Positions 52,010 through 61,263 are shown, counted from the stretch's first letter. The stretch: DNA of 64,000 bases from Streptomyces narbonensis (GCF_014649015.1 NZ_BMSF01000016.1:1-64000), one strand, 5' to 3'. The notes: generated by a model from the sequence alone, not told the origin. Made by a program: numbers and translations.

Positions 52010-52975
52010 TCAGCGCACCCGGCCTCGCGCCTTCAGCTGGGTCGCCGGGACCTCGGGCGCGCCGAGGCGGTCGCCGTCGTAGCCCTTCACCTCGCCGAAG
52101 CGGGAGCCGCTCATCCAGTCCTCCCGCGCCTGGCGGATCTCCTCGTCCGTGCGGCCCACGAAGTTCCACCACATGACGATCTCCTCCTCGAACGGCTCCC
52201 CGCCGAGGAGCATCAGGCCCGCGTCCGACACCGCGCGCAGGGGGAGCTCGGTGCGGCCACAGCCGAGGTACAGCATGGAGCCGGGCAGGACCGGGACGCC
52301 GTCGACGTGGGCCTCGCCCGACATGGACAGGACCGCGTACTCGAAGTCGGGGTCCAGCGGGAGGTTCGTCTCGGTGCCCGCCGTCAGCGCGAGGTCGGCG
52401 CCGACGAGCGGGGAGTACGTGGTGCCGGGCGAGGCGGCACCGTCGAGGGTGCCGAGGATCACCGTGGCCGTGAGGCCGGGGGCCGTGACCAGGGGCAGCT
52501 CGGCGTGGTGCTGGAAGTGGGGCTCCACGTGGCGGTGCGCGTCGGGGAGCGCGACCCAGAGCTGCGCGCCGTGGAGGAAGCGGGCGTGCGGGCGGGGGCT
52601 CTCCTCCGAGTGGGAGATCGCCCGGCCCGAGGTCATCAGGCCCAGCTCGCGCGGGCGGATCGTCTGGAGGCTGCCGGTGGAGTCGCGGTGCAGGACCTCG
52701 CCCTCGTGGAGCCAGCTCACGGTCTGGAGCCCCATGTGCGGGTGGGGCGGGACCTGCATGCCCGGCTCGTCGGCGATGTCGTCGGGGCCGTAGTGGTCGA
52801 CGAATGCCCAGGCCCCGACCATGCGCCGGCCCAGGTTGGGCAGGAGGCGGCGGACCTGGGTCGACTCGCCGAGCTGGACGCGGCGGGGGCTGAGCAGCTC
52901 CCGCACCGGCTCGGCGACGACGAAGCCCCGACCACCGCACACCGCCAACGCGGCCTGACGATCAAGATTGCTCAT
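52010..52975 (-). CDS. Pirin family protein
   Basis: A 321-residue bicupin: VPPHPHMGLQTVSWLHEGEV and HSEESPRPHARFLHGAQLWV hold the N-terminal metal ligands, LPGSMLYLGCGRTELPL the second cupin. Pirins are iron proteins; some act as quercetinases, others modify regulators. ATG at 52975 is preferred over TTG 52984. It diverges from the TPR gene. Confidence 0.92.
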   Translation of the reverse strand: MSNLDRQAALAVCGGRGFVVAEPVRELLSPRRVQLGESTQVRRLLPNLGRRMVGAWAFVDHYGPDDIADEPGMQVPPHPHMGLQTVSWLHEGEVLHRDSTGSLQTIRPRELGLMTSGRAISHSEESPRPHARFLHGAQLWVALPDAHRHVEPHFQHHAELPLVTAPGLTATVILGTLDGAASPGTTYSPLVGADLALTAGTETNLPLDPDFEYAVLSMSGEAHVDGVPVLPGSMLYLGCGRTELPLRAVSDAGLMLLGGEPFEEEIVMWWNFVGRTDEEIRQAREDWMSGSRFGEVKGYDGDRLGAPEVPATQLKARGRVR

Positions 52976-52995
52976 GACGCTCAACCTATCGTAGT

Positions 52996-53021
52996 GGAAT
53001 GTTCAACCATCCAGGCTTGTT
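52996..53021 (+). promoter_or_regulatory. SigR-type promoter (GGAAT-N18-GTT) of the TPR gene
   Basis: GGAAT at 52996-53000, 18 bases and GTT at 53019-53021 match the Streptomyces SigR thiol-oxidative-stress consensus exactly. It lies 58 bases before the GTG of the TPR gene. Confidence 0.75.
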
Positions 53022-53078
53022 GACCTGGTCGACCGTCACACAGAGTGGCAGATCCGGGAAGCCGGAAGGGAAGAGCAA

Positions 53079-53423
53079 GTGAGCGACACGTACTACGAGT
53101 TCGGAACGGCCGGGGAACGCTGGGACCGCGCGCGGCTGTTCTTCGACGCGAAGGAGTACCCGACCGCCGTCCGCATCCTGCGCGGCCTCGTCGCCGAGCA
53201 CCCGGAGCAGACGGCCCAGCGGCTCCTCCTCGCCCGTGCCTACTACCACTCCGCGCAGCTCTCCCGGGCCGAGACCGAGCTGCGGGCCGTCCTGGACCGC
53301 GACCCCGTCGAGCACTACGCCCGGCTGATGCTCGGGCGCACCCTGGAGCGCCAGGGACGCGCGGACGAGGCCGCTCCGCACCTGCGGATGGCCGCCGCGA
53401 TGGCGGGCGAGACACCTTCCTGA
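53079..53423 (+). CDS. Small tetratricopeptide repeat protein
   Basis: A 114-residue protein with two to three TPRs: ARLFFDAKEYPTAVRILRGL, RLLLARAYYHSAQLSRAETELRAVLDRDP in pieces, ARLMLGRTLERQGRADEAAP. It is probably a protein-protein adapter. GTG at 53079 has a GGAAGGG stretch upstream. An exact SigR promoter suggests thiol-stress control. Confidence 0.88.
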   Translation: MSDTYYEFGTAGERWDRARLFFDAKEYPTAVRILRGLVAEHPEQTAQRLLLARAYYHSAQLSRAETELRAVLDRDPVEHYARLMLGRTLERQGRADEAAPHLRMAAAMAGETPS

Positions 53424-53469
53424 CGTCGGTGCCGTCGGCCGTGTCGGAACCGCCACTGACGCGGATCTG

Positions 53470-53495
53470 ATACCCCCGCACGGTATGGTCGGGGG
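53470..53495. promoter_or_regulatory. Metal-regulator-like palindrome upstream of DUF6153
   Basis: ATACC (53470-53474) and GGTAT (53482-53486) are mirror arms, and CCCCCG/CGGGGG (53473-53478, 53490-53495) a second pair. The pattern resembles CsoR-type copper operators, which centre on ATACCC/GGGTAT. It lies 15 bases before the DUF6153 start. Regulator identity is inference. Confidence 0.45.
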
Positions 53496-53510
53496 CAGGA
53501 GGTCCTGGTC

Positions 53511-53930
53511 TTGCAAACACGTCTGGCGGTACGCGGAATGCGAGCAGGAGGTGCCGTCGCGCACCTCCTGCTCGTCGTCGTGCTCGCGCTCGGGGTGTTC
53601 CTGATGCACGCCGTCGGCCACCCCGAAGGCTCCGGCGGTACGGCGGAGACCACCGCCTCCGTCCACCACGGCGCCTCGGAGATTTCCCCGCCCGCCGCTG
53701 ACGGCGGCGGCTCCGACGCGCGACACGACCCCGGTGCGGGGATGGACATGACCACGCTGTGCGTGGCCGTCCTCGGCGCCTGGCTCCTCGCCGGGCTCGT
53801 CAGGGCCGCCCTGGCCCGGCGTCCCGACCGGCTCGCCGTCGTGCTCGCGCGGCTCGTCCCCGCCCTCGGGCCCCACGCGCCGCCGCGCAGACCTCCCGAC
53901 CTCGCCCGGCTGTCGATCCTGCGGATCTAG
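53511..53930 (+). CDS. DUF6153 membrane protein
   Basis: A 139-residue protein with two hydrophobic segments (VAHLLLVVVLALGVFLMHAV, TTLCVAVLGAWLLAGLVRA), a His/Gly-rich loop (VHHGASE, MDMTT) between them and Pro/Arg-rich end. It matches DUF6153 of actinobacteria. TTG at 53511 has AGGAGG eight bases upstream. With DUF305 downstream it may be part of a metal-related set. Confidence 0.8.
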   Translation: MQTRLAVRGMRAGGAVAHLLLVVVLALGVFLMHAVGHPEGSGGTAETTASVHHGASEISPPAADGGGSDARHDPGAGMDMTTLCVAVLGAWLLAGLVRAALARRPDRLAVVLARLVPALGPHAPPRRPPDLARLSILRI

Positions 53931-54044
53931 GCCGTATCGCCGCCGCGGGCGCCTCGCGCTGCCCGTGAACGCCTTCGACCTGCCCTTTTCCGCCCGTGCG
54001 GCACACGTCCCGTACGGACAGACAGCACACGAGGTATCACTCCC

Positions 54045-54710
54045 ATGCGCACCTTCACGCGTGTCAACACCAAGCAGTTCGCCCTCGCCGGCGCCGTCAC
54101 CGCCACCGCGCTCCTGCTCGCCGCCTGCGGGACGGAGGACGACGGGAACAGCGGGATGAGCGGGATGGATCACGGCGGGAAGTCCGCCTCCGCCTCCGCC
54201 ACGCCCTCCGCAGCCGCCACTGCAACCGACTCCGACTCCGCCGAGGCCGGCGCCCCCGGGGCCTTCAACGACGCGGACGTCATGTTCGCCCAGATGATGA
54301 TCCCCCACCACGAGCAGGCCCTGGAGATGGCGAAGCTCGCCGACGGCCGCGCCAACGACCCCGAGGTCAGGAAGCTCGTCGCCGCGATCGAGCGGGCGCA
54401 GGACCCCGAGATCCGGAAGATGAAGGCCTGGCTGGAGGGATGGGGCAAGCCCGAGTCCGCAGGTGCCGGTCACGGCATGGCCGGGATGATGTCCGAGCAG
54501 GACATGAAGGACCTGGCGGCCGTCAAGGGCGAGGCCTTCGACCGGAAGTTCGCCGAGCTGATGATCGCCCATCACGACGGCGCCGTCGTCATGGCGGAGG
54601 ACGAGCAGAAGAACGGACGGAACGCCTCGGCGAAGAAGCTCGCCGACGACGTCGTCCGGACCCAGTCCACCGAGATCGCCGAGCTGCGGAAGATCCTCGA
54701 CCGGCTCTGA
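54045..54710 (+). CDS. DUF305 lipoprotein (metal-binding type)
   Basis: A 221-residue lipoprotein: a signal with lipobox LLLAACG near residue 28, then a Met/Gly/His region, then the DUF305 core with FAQMMIPHHEQALEMA and ELMIAHHDGAVVMA, two Met/His motifs that could bind copper. Length is normal. It is 114 bases after the DUF6153 gene, on the same strand. Confidence 0.93.
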   Translation: MRTFTRVNTKQFALAGAVTATALLLAACGTEDDGNSGMSGMDHGGKSASASATPSAAATATDSDSAEAGAPGAFNDADVMFAQMMIPHHEQALEMAKLADGRANDPEVRKLVAAIERAQDPEIRKMKAWLEGWGKPESAGAGHGMAGMMSEQDMKDLAAVKGEAFDRKFAELMIAHHDGAVVMAEDEQKNGRNASAKKLADDVVRTQSTEIAELRKILDRL

Positions 54711-54801
54711 CCCCGGTCCCTACGGCGCGGCCGGTCCCCCACGGGGGCCGGCCGCGCCGCCCCCGTGCCTTCCTCCCTTCCTCTCCTCCGGCGAAAGAAC
54801 G

Positions 54802-55734
54802 ATGAAGAAGTACTTCCCCGGGCCCTCGGCCGCGACCACCACCGCCGCCGCCCTCGCCCTGACCCTCGCCCTCACCCTGACCGCCTGCTCGCAGGCTCCG
54901 GCCGCCGACGACTCCCCCGGCGCCGGCGCCCTGAGCCACATCCACGGACTCGGCGTGCGCGGGGACACCCTCTACATCGCCACCCACGAAGGCGTCCACA
55001 CCCCGGACTCCGCCGGCCGCCCGACCCTCGTCGGCGACCGCAGGGACGACTTCATGGGCTTCACGGTCACCCCCGCGGGCGTCTTCCTCGCGAGCGGCCA
55101 CCCCGCCCCCGGCACGGGCGGACCCGCCGACCTCGGCCTCGTCGAGTCGACGGACTCCGGGCGCACCTGGCGCGAGAAGTCCCTCGGCGGCGAGGTGGAC
55201 TTCCACTCCCTCGACACCGCGCCCGACTCCACGGTCTACGGATACGACAGCGCGAACGGCCTCCTGCGAGTCAGCCCGGACGGCGTCACCTGGGAGGACC
55301 GGGCCTCGCTGCGCGCCCTCGACATCGCCGTCTCCCCCACCGCCCCCGACACCGTCCTCGCCACCACCGAGACCGGCGTGGCCCTCAGCACGGACGGCGG
55401 CAGGACCTTCGCCCCCGGCACGGGCCAGGTCCTCTCGTACGTCTCCTGGGGTGCTCCCGACGCCCTCTTCGGCGTCGACCGGGGCGGGGCTCTCTTCCGC
55501 GGTACGGATACGAGGAAGGGGACCGGGGCGGGGGCGGGGACGGCACCCAGTACGGCGACGGGTTCCGGCATCCGCTGGGACCGGGTCTCGACCGTGCCGG
55601 GCGGGGCCCCGCAGGCGCTCACCGTCGTGGACGCCCGCCGACTGCTCGCCGCCACCCAGGACGGGGTGTACGAGTCGCGCGACGGCGGGCGGACCTTCGA
55701 GCGGCGGGTCACGGTGGCCGCGGGGAGCCACTGA
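54802..55734 (+). CDS. F510_1955 family BNR-repeat lipoprotein
   Basis: A 310-residue lipoprotein: lipobox LTLTACSQ near residue 28, then LSHIHGLGVRGDTLYIATHEG and repeated BNR-type units (STDSGRTW, STDGGRTF, SRDGGRTF). It matches the F510_1955 glycosylhydrolase-like family. In streptomycetes it accompanies DUF305 and DUF6153, often near copper genes. Enzymatic action is not shown. Confidence 0.9.
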   Translation: MKKYFPGPSAATTTAAALALTLALTLTACSQAPAADDSPGAGALSHIHGLGVRGDTLYIATHEGVHTPDSAGRPTLVGDRRDDFMGFTVTPAGVFLASGHPAPGTGGPADLGLVESTDSGRTWREKSLGGEVDFHSLDTAPDSTVYGYDSANGLLRVSPDGVTWEDRASLRALDIAVSPTAPDTVLATTETGVALSTDGGRTFAPGTGQVLSYVSWGAPDALFGVDRGGALFRGTDTRKGTGAGAGTAPSTATGSGIRWDRVSTVPGGAPQALTVVDARRLLAATQDGVYESRDGGRTFERRVTVAAGSH

Positions 55735-55746
55735 CCCGCGCGGCCC

Positions 55747-57411
55747 TCACCCCGCGCGCCGCTCCACGACCACCGCGCCGCCCACCACGACCGTCTCCGC
55801 CACCGTGCCCGGGATCTCCTCGGGCGCGATGCGGAGGATGTCACGGGAGAGGACGACGAAGTCGGCGAGCTTGCCCACCGTCAGCGAACCCCGCTCGTCC
55901 TCCAGGAAGTTCGCATACGCCGAGCCCAGCGTGTAGCCCTCGACGGCGGCGGCGACGTCGATCGTCTCCTCCGCCGTCCAGCTCTCCCCGCCGCCGGGCG
56001 GGCGGCGGGTGACGGCCGCGTGGATGCCCACCATGGGGTCCATCTCGGCGACGTTCCAGTCGCTGGAGAGCGCGAGGACCGCCCCGGCCGCGCGCAGCCC
56101 GCGCAGCGGCCAGGCCTTGTGCCAGCGGTCGGGACCGATGTTCTCGGCCCAGTCCTTGCCGGGGCCCGCGATGTCGGGGGCGGCGTGCCGGGGCTGCATG
56201 CAGGCGACGACGCCGAGTTCGGCGAAGCGGGGCGTGTCGTCCGGGTCGAGGCACTCGACGTGGACGATCTGGTGGCGCGCGTCGCGCGGACCGTTGGCGG
56301 CGCGGGCACGGGCGACGGCGTCGAGGACGGTGCGGATGCCCCGGTCGCCGGTGGCGTGGACGAAGCACTGGAAGCCGCGCGCGTCCAGCCGGGTGAGCAG
56401 CTCGGCGAACTCCTCCGGCGGATAGAAGGTGTCGCCGCGGTGGTGGGAGCAACCCGCGTACGGCTCCAGGAGGGCGGCCGTGCGGGGTTCGACGACGTCG
56501 TCGATGTACAGCTTGAGCGGACCGACCCGCAGCCGGTCGTCCGCGAACTCCTTCGCCGCCGCCTCGAAGTCGTCCAGGTCGTCGTCGGTCGTGCCACGCG
56601 GGTGGAAGAGCGCGGCGACGATCCGCGAGCGCAGTCGGCCCTCGGCCCGGGCGCGCTGGAAGAGGGCCAGGTCGTCGAGGGAGTTCTGCGGCTCGACGAC
56701 GGTGGTGATGCCGTAGCCGATGGCGTCGTCCAGGCTCTTGGCGAGCCGGCCGTACTGCCGGTCGGGCGAGGCCCAGGGCAATCCGAGGTCGCGCAGTGCG
56801 CGGTGGCCGTCGCGGGAGAGGCCCTTGATCGCGAAGTCCTTGACGAATCCGGTGGGTTCCCCGGTGTCCGGGTCGGTCACGGCCCGGCCGAAGGGCAGGT
56901 CGGTGTGGTCGCGGTCGACCCCGAGCCGCCGGAGGGCGGCGGTGTTGAGCCAGGCGGTGTGCACGTCGTAGCTGAGGACGAGGGCGGGGGTGTCTCCGGT
57001 GGCCGGATCGAGGTCGGCGGCGGTGGGCATGCGCCCGTCGGGGACGGCCGAGTAGTCGAAGGCCTCGGCCTCGATCCACTCGGCGTCGGGGTGCGCCTCG
57101 CGCCAGGTCCGGATGCGCGTGTGGACGGCGTCGAGGGTGCGGGCGCCCGCGAGCTGGACGCAGGCGTCGTCCGAGCCGAGGCGGACGTGGTTGTGGGCGT
57201 CGACGAAGCCGGGCAGGACGAGCCGCCCTCCGGCGTCGAGGACCCGGGTGTCGGGGCCCGTCCAGGCGCCCGCTCCGACGTCGGAGCCGATCCAGACGAT
57301 GCGGCCGCCGCGGACGGCGAGGGCCTGCGCCTCGGGGAGCGCGGGGTCGACGGTGTGGATCCGGGCGCCGGTGAGGACGAGGTCCGCGGGAAGGGGCGTG
57401 GTGTCGTGCAT
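55747..57411 (-). CDS. YtcJ-like amidohydrolase
   Basis: A 554-residue metal hydrolase: LPGFVDAHNHVRLGSDDACV holds the HxH motif; YDVHTAWLNTAALRRLGVDR, VHATGDRGIRTVLDAV, LALSSDWNVAEMDP and ADFVVLSRDIL are later motifs. ATG at 57411 is chosen over 57426 because GGAG lies nine bases upstream. It probably hydrolyses a cyclic amide or formamide; the permease upstream suggests the substrate is imported. Confidence 0.93.
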   Translation of the reverse strand: MHDTTPLPADLVLTGARIHTVDPALPEAQALAVRGGRIVWIGSDVGAGAWTGPDTRVLDAGGRLVLPGFVDAHNHVRLGSDDACVQLAGARTLDAVHTRIRTWREAHPDAEWIEAEAFDYSAVPDGRMPTAADLDPATGDTPALVLSYDVHTAWLNTAALRRLGVDRDHTDLPFGRAVTDPDTGEPTGFVKDFAIKGLSRDGHRALRDLGLPWASPDRQYGRLAKSLDDAIGYGITTVVEPQNSLDDLALFQRARAEGRLRSRIVAALFHPRGTTDDDLDDFEAAAKEFADDRLRVGPLKLYIDDVVEPRTAALLEPYAGCSHHRGDTFYPPEEFAELLTRLDARGFQCFVHATGDRGIRTVLDAVARARAANGPRDARHQIVHVECLDPDDTPRFAELGVVACMQPRHAAPDIAGPGKDWAENIGPDRWHKAWPLRGLRAAGAVLALSSDWNVAEMDPMVGIHAAVTRRPPGGGESWTAEETIDVAAAVEGYTLGSAYANFLEDERGSLTVGKLADFVVLSRDILRIAPEEIPGTVAETVVVGGAVVVERRAG

Positions 57412-57503
57412 GCGGGGTGGCTCCATGACGTACGTACCGCTGGGTGTGCAGGAGGGATCGGCGAGGGGTGCGGGGGGGGATCTGCGAGGGGTGCGGGCGG
57501 GGC

Positions 57504-58913
57504 TCAGGCGGCGCGTGCCGGTCTGACGCTCCTCCCCGCGAGGAGCACGTACGCGAGAGCCGAGACCACCGCGCCGAGCAGGGTGAGGTCCGCGCCGCCG
57601 AGGGGGGCGACCAGGGGGCCGGTCCAGAGCTCCGAGTCGCAGGTGAGCGCGGAGAAGAGGAGGCCCGCGGTGAGCGCGGTCAAGCCGGCCGGGTGCCATC
57701 CGGAGCGGTACCAGTAGGCGCCGCCCTCGCGCACGTGCAGCGCGGCGGAGTCGTACGCGCAGCGGCGGAGCACCATGTCGGCGAGGAAGACCCCGGCCCA
57801 GGGGGCGAAGACGATGATCAGGAGGGAGAGGAAGGAGAGGAGCGAGGTGGTGAAGTCGGTGAGGAAGAGGGCTCCGAGGGAGCCGGCGGCGGTCACGGCG
57901 GCGCTGATGACGATGGCGCGGGCGCGGCTCCACGGGATGCCGAGGACCTGGAGGTTCAGGCTCGACGAGTAGAGCGTGATGATCGAGTTGGTGACCGAGC
58001 CGCCGAGGACGAGGGCGAGGAAGAGGGGCTGGAACCAGCCGGGGAGCAGGCTCGCGGCGCCCGCCACCGCGTCGGTCATGTCGGCCTGTGTCGCGGCGGC
58101 CACGCCGGCGACGCCCAGGGCGACGGAGGAGAGGAAGCCGCCGAGTCCGCCGCTGAGGGTGACGGCCTTCAGGGAGGTGGTGCGGGGCAGGTAGCGGGTG
58201 TAGTCGGCGGGCATGGGGACGTACGAGAAGGGGCCGGCGAGCATGACGACGAAGGCGATGCTCCAGCCGGCGGCGCCGGGCGCGGCGGAGGGGGCCGAGG
58301 TGTCGGCACCGGGCAGCACGAGGACGAGCAGCGCGGCGAAGCCGATGGCGAGGACGTACGCCATCCAGCGTTCGGCGAACTGGACGGTGGCGTGGCCCCA
58401 GAGGGCGACGGCGAAGGTCAGCGTGAGGGTGACGGCGAGGGCGAGGGCCCTGGAGAGGTGTCCGCCGTGCCAGCCGAGGTCGGCGAAGAAGGCTTCGAGG
58501 GCGAGGGTGCCGACCACGGTGTTCACGACGGTGTAGCCGATGCTGACGATCCAGTTGAGCAGACCGGCGGGCCAGTTGCCGCGGACGCCGAAGGCCGCCC
58601 GGGAGATCACGAGTGTCGCGGTGCCGGTGCGCACGCCGCTGAGTCCGGCCGCGCCGATCGCGAGGAAGGAGAGGCCGCCGAGGACGACGACGGCGGTGGC
58701 CTGCCAGAAGGAGAGGCCGAAGGCGACGGCGAGGGCGCCGTTGATGACGTAGGTGAAGGTGAGGTTCGAGCCGAACCAGAGCCAGAAGACGTCCTTGGCG
58801 CTGCCGTGCCGCTCCGCGTCGGGGATGGGGTCGATCCCGTGCTCCTCGACCCGGAACACCTCGTCCCGGCCCGTCGTCCCCGTGGTCACGGGCGTCGTCT
58901 CGTGTCCGATCAC
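57504..58913 (-). CDS. NCS1-family nucleobase/cation permease
   Basis: A 469-residue twelve-helix carrier: RHGSAKDVFWLWFGSNLTFTYVINGALAVAFGLSF in pieces, GVRTGTATLVISRAAFGVRGN, PMPADYTRYLPR, ITLYSSSLNLQVLG are the purine-cytosine permease family marks. GTG at 58913 has AGGAG seven bases upstream. It is 92 bases before the amidohydrolase gene, so uptake and hydrolysis are likely coupled. The TetR operators overlap its promoter. Confidence 0.93.
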   Translation of the reverse strand: MIGHETTPVTTGTTGRDEVFRVEEHGIDPIPDAERHGSAKDVFWLWFGSNLTFTYVINGALAVAFGLSFWQATAVVVLGGLSFLAIGAAGLSGVRTGTATLVISRAAFGVRGNWPAGLLNWIVSIGYTVVNTVVGTLALEAFFADLGWHGGHLSRALALAVTLTLTFAVALWGHATVQFAERWMAYVLAIGFAALLVLVLPGADTSAPSAAPGAAGWSIAFVVMLAGPFSYVPMPADYTRYLPRTTSLKAVTLSGGLGGFLSSVALGVAGVAAATQADMTDAVAGAASLLPGWFQPLFLALVLGGSVTNSIITLYSSSLNLQVLGIPWSRARAIVISAAVTAAGSLGALFLTDFTTSLLSFLSLLIIVFAPWAGVFLADMVLRRCAYDSAALHVREGGAYWYRSGWHPAGLTALTAGLLFSALTCDSELWTGPLVAPLGGADLTLLGAVVSALAYVLLAGRSVRPARAA

Positions 58914-58927
58914 GACCGCACTCCTGT

Positions 58928-58963
58928 CTTGAATGCCGTTCTAAGTATTTGAATGGCATTCAA
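58928..58963. promoter_or_regulatory. Two TetR-type inverted repeats in the divergent promoter
   Basis: The box ttgaatggcattcaa (58949-58963) is a perfect 7+1+7 palindrome. A second box, cttgaatgccgttctaag (58928-58945), is a near-match with the same half-site TTGAATG. They lie between the permease and TetR starts, so TetR probably controls both. Confidence 0.85.
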
Positions 58964-59100
58964 GATGGGCGATGGATTCAGGCCACGTCAAGACCCTCAC
59001 AGGTTGCGGTTAAGGTCGACCCCACGGACAGCGGGATGCGGAACATGGATCGGGGCCCGGACGGGACCCGGATCGGGACTGGGATCGGGGGACGACGGCG

Positions 59101-59727
59101 GTGGCTGGGGCGGCACGACGGCGGGACGGGAACGTCACCCAGGAGCGGATGCTGGAGGAGGCCATGGCGGTGATCGCCGAGGAGGGCCTCGCCTCGCTCA
59201 CCATGTCCGCGCTCGCGGAGCGGCTCGGGACGAGCGGCGGCCACATCCTGTACTACTTCGGCAGCAAGGACCTGCTGCTCCTCGCCGCCCTCCGCTGGAG
59301 CGAGGCCGCGCTCGCCGGGGAGCGCGGTGCCCTGCTGGCCCGGCGGATCCCGGCCGAGCGCAAGCTGGACCTCTTCCTGCGGCTCTACCTGCCGCGCGGG
59401 CCCCGCGACCCCCGCTGGACACTGTGGATCGAGCTCTGGGCCCGCACCCCCGGCAACACCGCGCTGCGCGAGGCCCAGGACGCGCTGGACCGGGACTGGC
59501 AGGAGGACCTGGAGGCCCTGCTCGCGGCGGGGGTCACCCGACGGCGCTTCGCACCGCTCGACGCCACCGCCCGCGCCTCCGAACTCCTCGCCCTGCTCGA
59601 CGGGTTGAGCACCCGCGTCGTCCTGGGCCAGGACTCCGGCCGGGACGCGCGCCCCGCGTTGGAGGCGGCGCGCTCGGCGGCACGTCTGCTCATCGCCCCG
59701 TACGCCCCCGACACACCGCACACGTAA
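59101..59727 (+). CDS. TetR family regulator
   Basis: A 208-residue regulator: RMLEEAMAVIAEEGLASLTM, SALAERLGTSGGHILYYFGSKDLLLLAAL in pieces give the TetR HTH; the C-terminal half resembles the TetR_C6/BetI type. GTG at 59101 is chosen; GGGGG lies nine bases upstream. It diverges from the permease and amidohydrolase. Confidence 0.93.
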   Translation: MAGAARRRDGNVTQERMLEEAMAVIAEEGLASLTMSALAERLGTSGGHILYYFGSKDLLLLAALRWSEAALAGERGALLARRIPAERKLDLFLRLYLPRGPRDPRWTLWIELWARTPGNTALREAQDALDRDWQEDLEALLAAGVTRRRFAPLDATARASELLALLDGLSTRVVLGQDSGRDARPALEAARSAARLLIAPYAPDTPHT

Positions 59728-59743
59728 GCGATGTGATGGTGCG

Positions 59744-61237
59744 TCAGCCCCGGTAGGCCTCCAGGAGGCGCAGCCACGTCTCGCTCAGCGTCGGGTACGA
59801 CGGTACGGCGTGCCAGAGCCGGGAGATCGGGACCTCGCCGACGACGGCGACCGTCGCCGAGTGGAGGAGCTCGCCGATCCCCGGGCCGACGAAGGAGGCA
59901 CCGAGGACGACCTCCCTTTCGAGGTCGACGACCATCCGGGCCTGGCCCTGGTAGCCCTGGGCGTAGAGACCGGCTCCGGCGACCTGCCGCATGTCGACGT
60001 CGACGGCCCGGACCCGGTGACCGGCCCGCTCGGCCTCGGCCAGGGAGAGTCCGACGGCCGCCGCCTCGGGGTCGCAGAACACCACCTGCGGCACGGCGGC
60101 GTGGTCGGCGGTGGCCGTGTGGGCGCTCCAGCTCTCGCCGGCCGCCGGCTCGGTGCCGTGCGCGCGGGCCCCGATGGCGGCGCCGGCGATCCGGGCCTGG
60201 TACTTGCCCTGGTGGGTCAGGAGCGCGCGGTGGTTGACGTCCCCGACCGCGTAGAGCCAGTCGGTGCCGGTGACCCGGAGGCTGTCGTCGACGTCGAGCC
60301 AGGAGCCCGGTGCGAGACCGACCGTCTCCAGGCCGAGGTCCTCGGTGCGCGGGGCACGGCCGGTGGCGAAGAGCACCTCGTCGCCCTCGACGTGGTCGCC
60401 GCCCTCCAGGACCACGGTCACCGGGCCCGTACCCCCGTCGCGCACCACGGCGGCGACGTCGACACCCGTGCGGATGTCGGCCCCGCGCATCGCGAGGGCC
60501 GCGGCGACCCGCTCGCCGACGAAGGGCTCCATCCGGGGCAGCAGACCCCCGCCCCGCACCAGCAGGGTGACCTTCGCGCCGAGGGCCTGCCAGGCGGTGG
60601 CCATCTCCACGCCGACCACTCCCCCGCCGACCACGGTCAGCCGCGCGGGCACCCGGTCGGAGCTGGTCGCCTCACGGCTGGTCCAGGGCCTGGCCCCGGG
60701 CAGGCCGGGGAGTTCGGGGAGGACGGCGCGGCTTCCGGTGCAAACAGCAACCGCGTGGCGGGCCGTCAGGACGTGCTCGTCCCCCTCGGGTCCCGTGACG
60801 GCGACCCGGCGGGGCCCGGCGAGGCGGCCGTGGCCGCGGAAGAGCCGTACGCCGATCGAATCCAGCCAGTCGACCTGGCCGTCGTCCTTCCAGTGCCCGA
60901 CGACGGTGTCCCGGTGGCGGAGGACCTCAAGGGCGTCGAGCGGGCCGTAGACCGACTCGCGGAGCCCGGCGACCTTGCGGGCGTCGGAGCGGGCGATCGC
61001 GGGGCGCAGGAGCGCCTTGCTGGGCATGCACGCCCAGTACGAGCACTCGCCGCCGATCAGTTCGGCCTCGACGATCGCGGCGGTGAGCCCGGCCGCCCGC
61101 ACCCGGTCGGCGACGTTCTCGCCCACCGGTCCGGCCCCGAGGACCACCACGTCGTAGGTGCTCTCCTCCGCCCCGTGCCCGTGCGTGTGCCCGTGCCCGT
61201 GGCCCTGGTCCTGTCCCGCATCCACCGTTCGCGTCAT
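59744..61237 (-). CDS. FAD-dependent pyridine nucleotide-disulfide reductase with His-rich N-terminus
   Basis: A 497-residue reductase. Residues 8-22 are His/Gly rich (GQDQGHGHGHTHGHG). FAD fold VVLGAGPVGENVADRV, redox-active pair GGECSYWACMPSKALLRP (Cys-x4-Cys), NAD fold VVGGGVVGVEMATAWQALG, C-terminal SYPTLSETW. In lipoamide dehydrogenases a His precedes PTLSE; here it is Tyr, as in mercuric-reductase-like enzymes. The start (ATG 61237) has no strong ribosome site. Substrate unknown; a metal- or thiol-related role is possible. Confidence 0.9.
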   Translation of the reverse strand: MTRTVDAGQDQGHGHGHTHGHGAEESTYDVVVLGAGPVGENVADRVRAAGLTAAIVEAELIGGECSYWACMPSKALLRPAIARSDARKVAGLRESVYGPLDALEVLRHRDTVVGHWKDDGQVDWLDSIGVRLFRGHGRLAGPRRVAVTGPEGDEHVLTARHAVAVCTGSRAVLPELPGLPGARPWTSREATSSDRVPARLTVVGGGVVGVEMATAWQALGAKVTLLVRGGGLLPRMEPFVGERVAAALAMRGADIRTGVDVAAVVRDGGTGPVTVVLEGGDHVEGDEVLFATGRAPRTEDLGLETVGLAPGSWLDVDDSLRVTGTDWLYAVGDVNHRALLTHQGKYQARIAGAAIGARAHGTEPAAGESWSAHTATADHAAVPQVVFCDPEAAAVGLSLAEAERAGHRVRAVDVDMRQVAGAGLYAQGYQGQARMVVDLEREVVLGASFVGPGIGELLHSATVAVVGEVPISRLWHAVPSYPTLSETWLRLLEAYRG

Positions 61238-61263
61238 GGGGACCAGTCTGGTGGCACGGGTCC

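Noticed and set aside
52010..53023. Plus-strand frame opposite pirin
   Set aside because: Only the minus strand gives the pirin metal-binding motifs; the other frame is low-complexity shadow.
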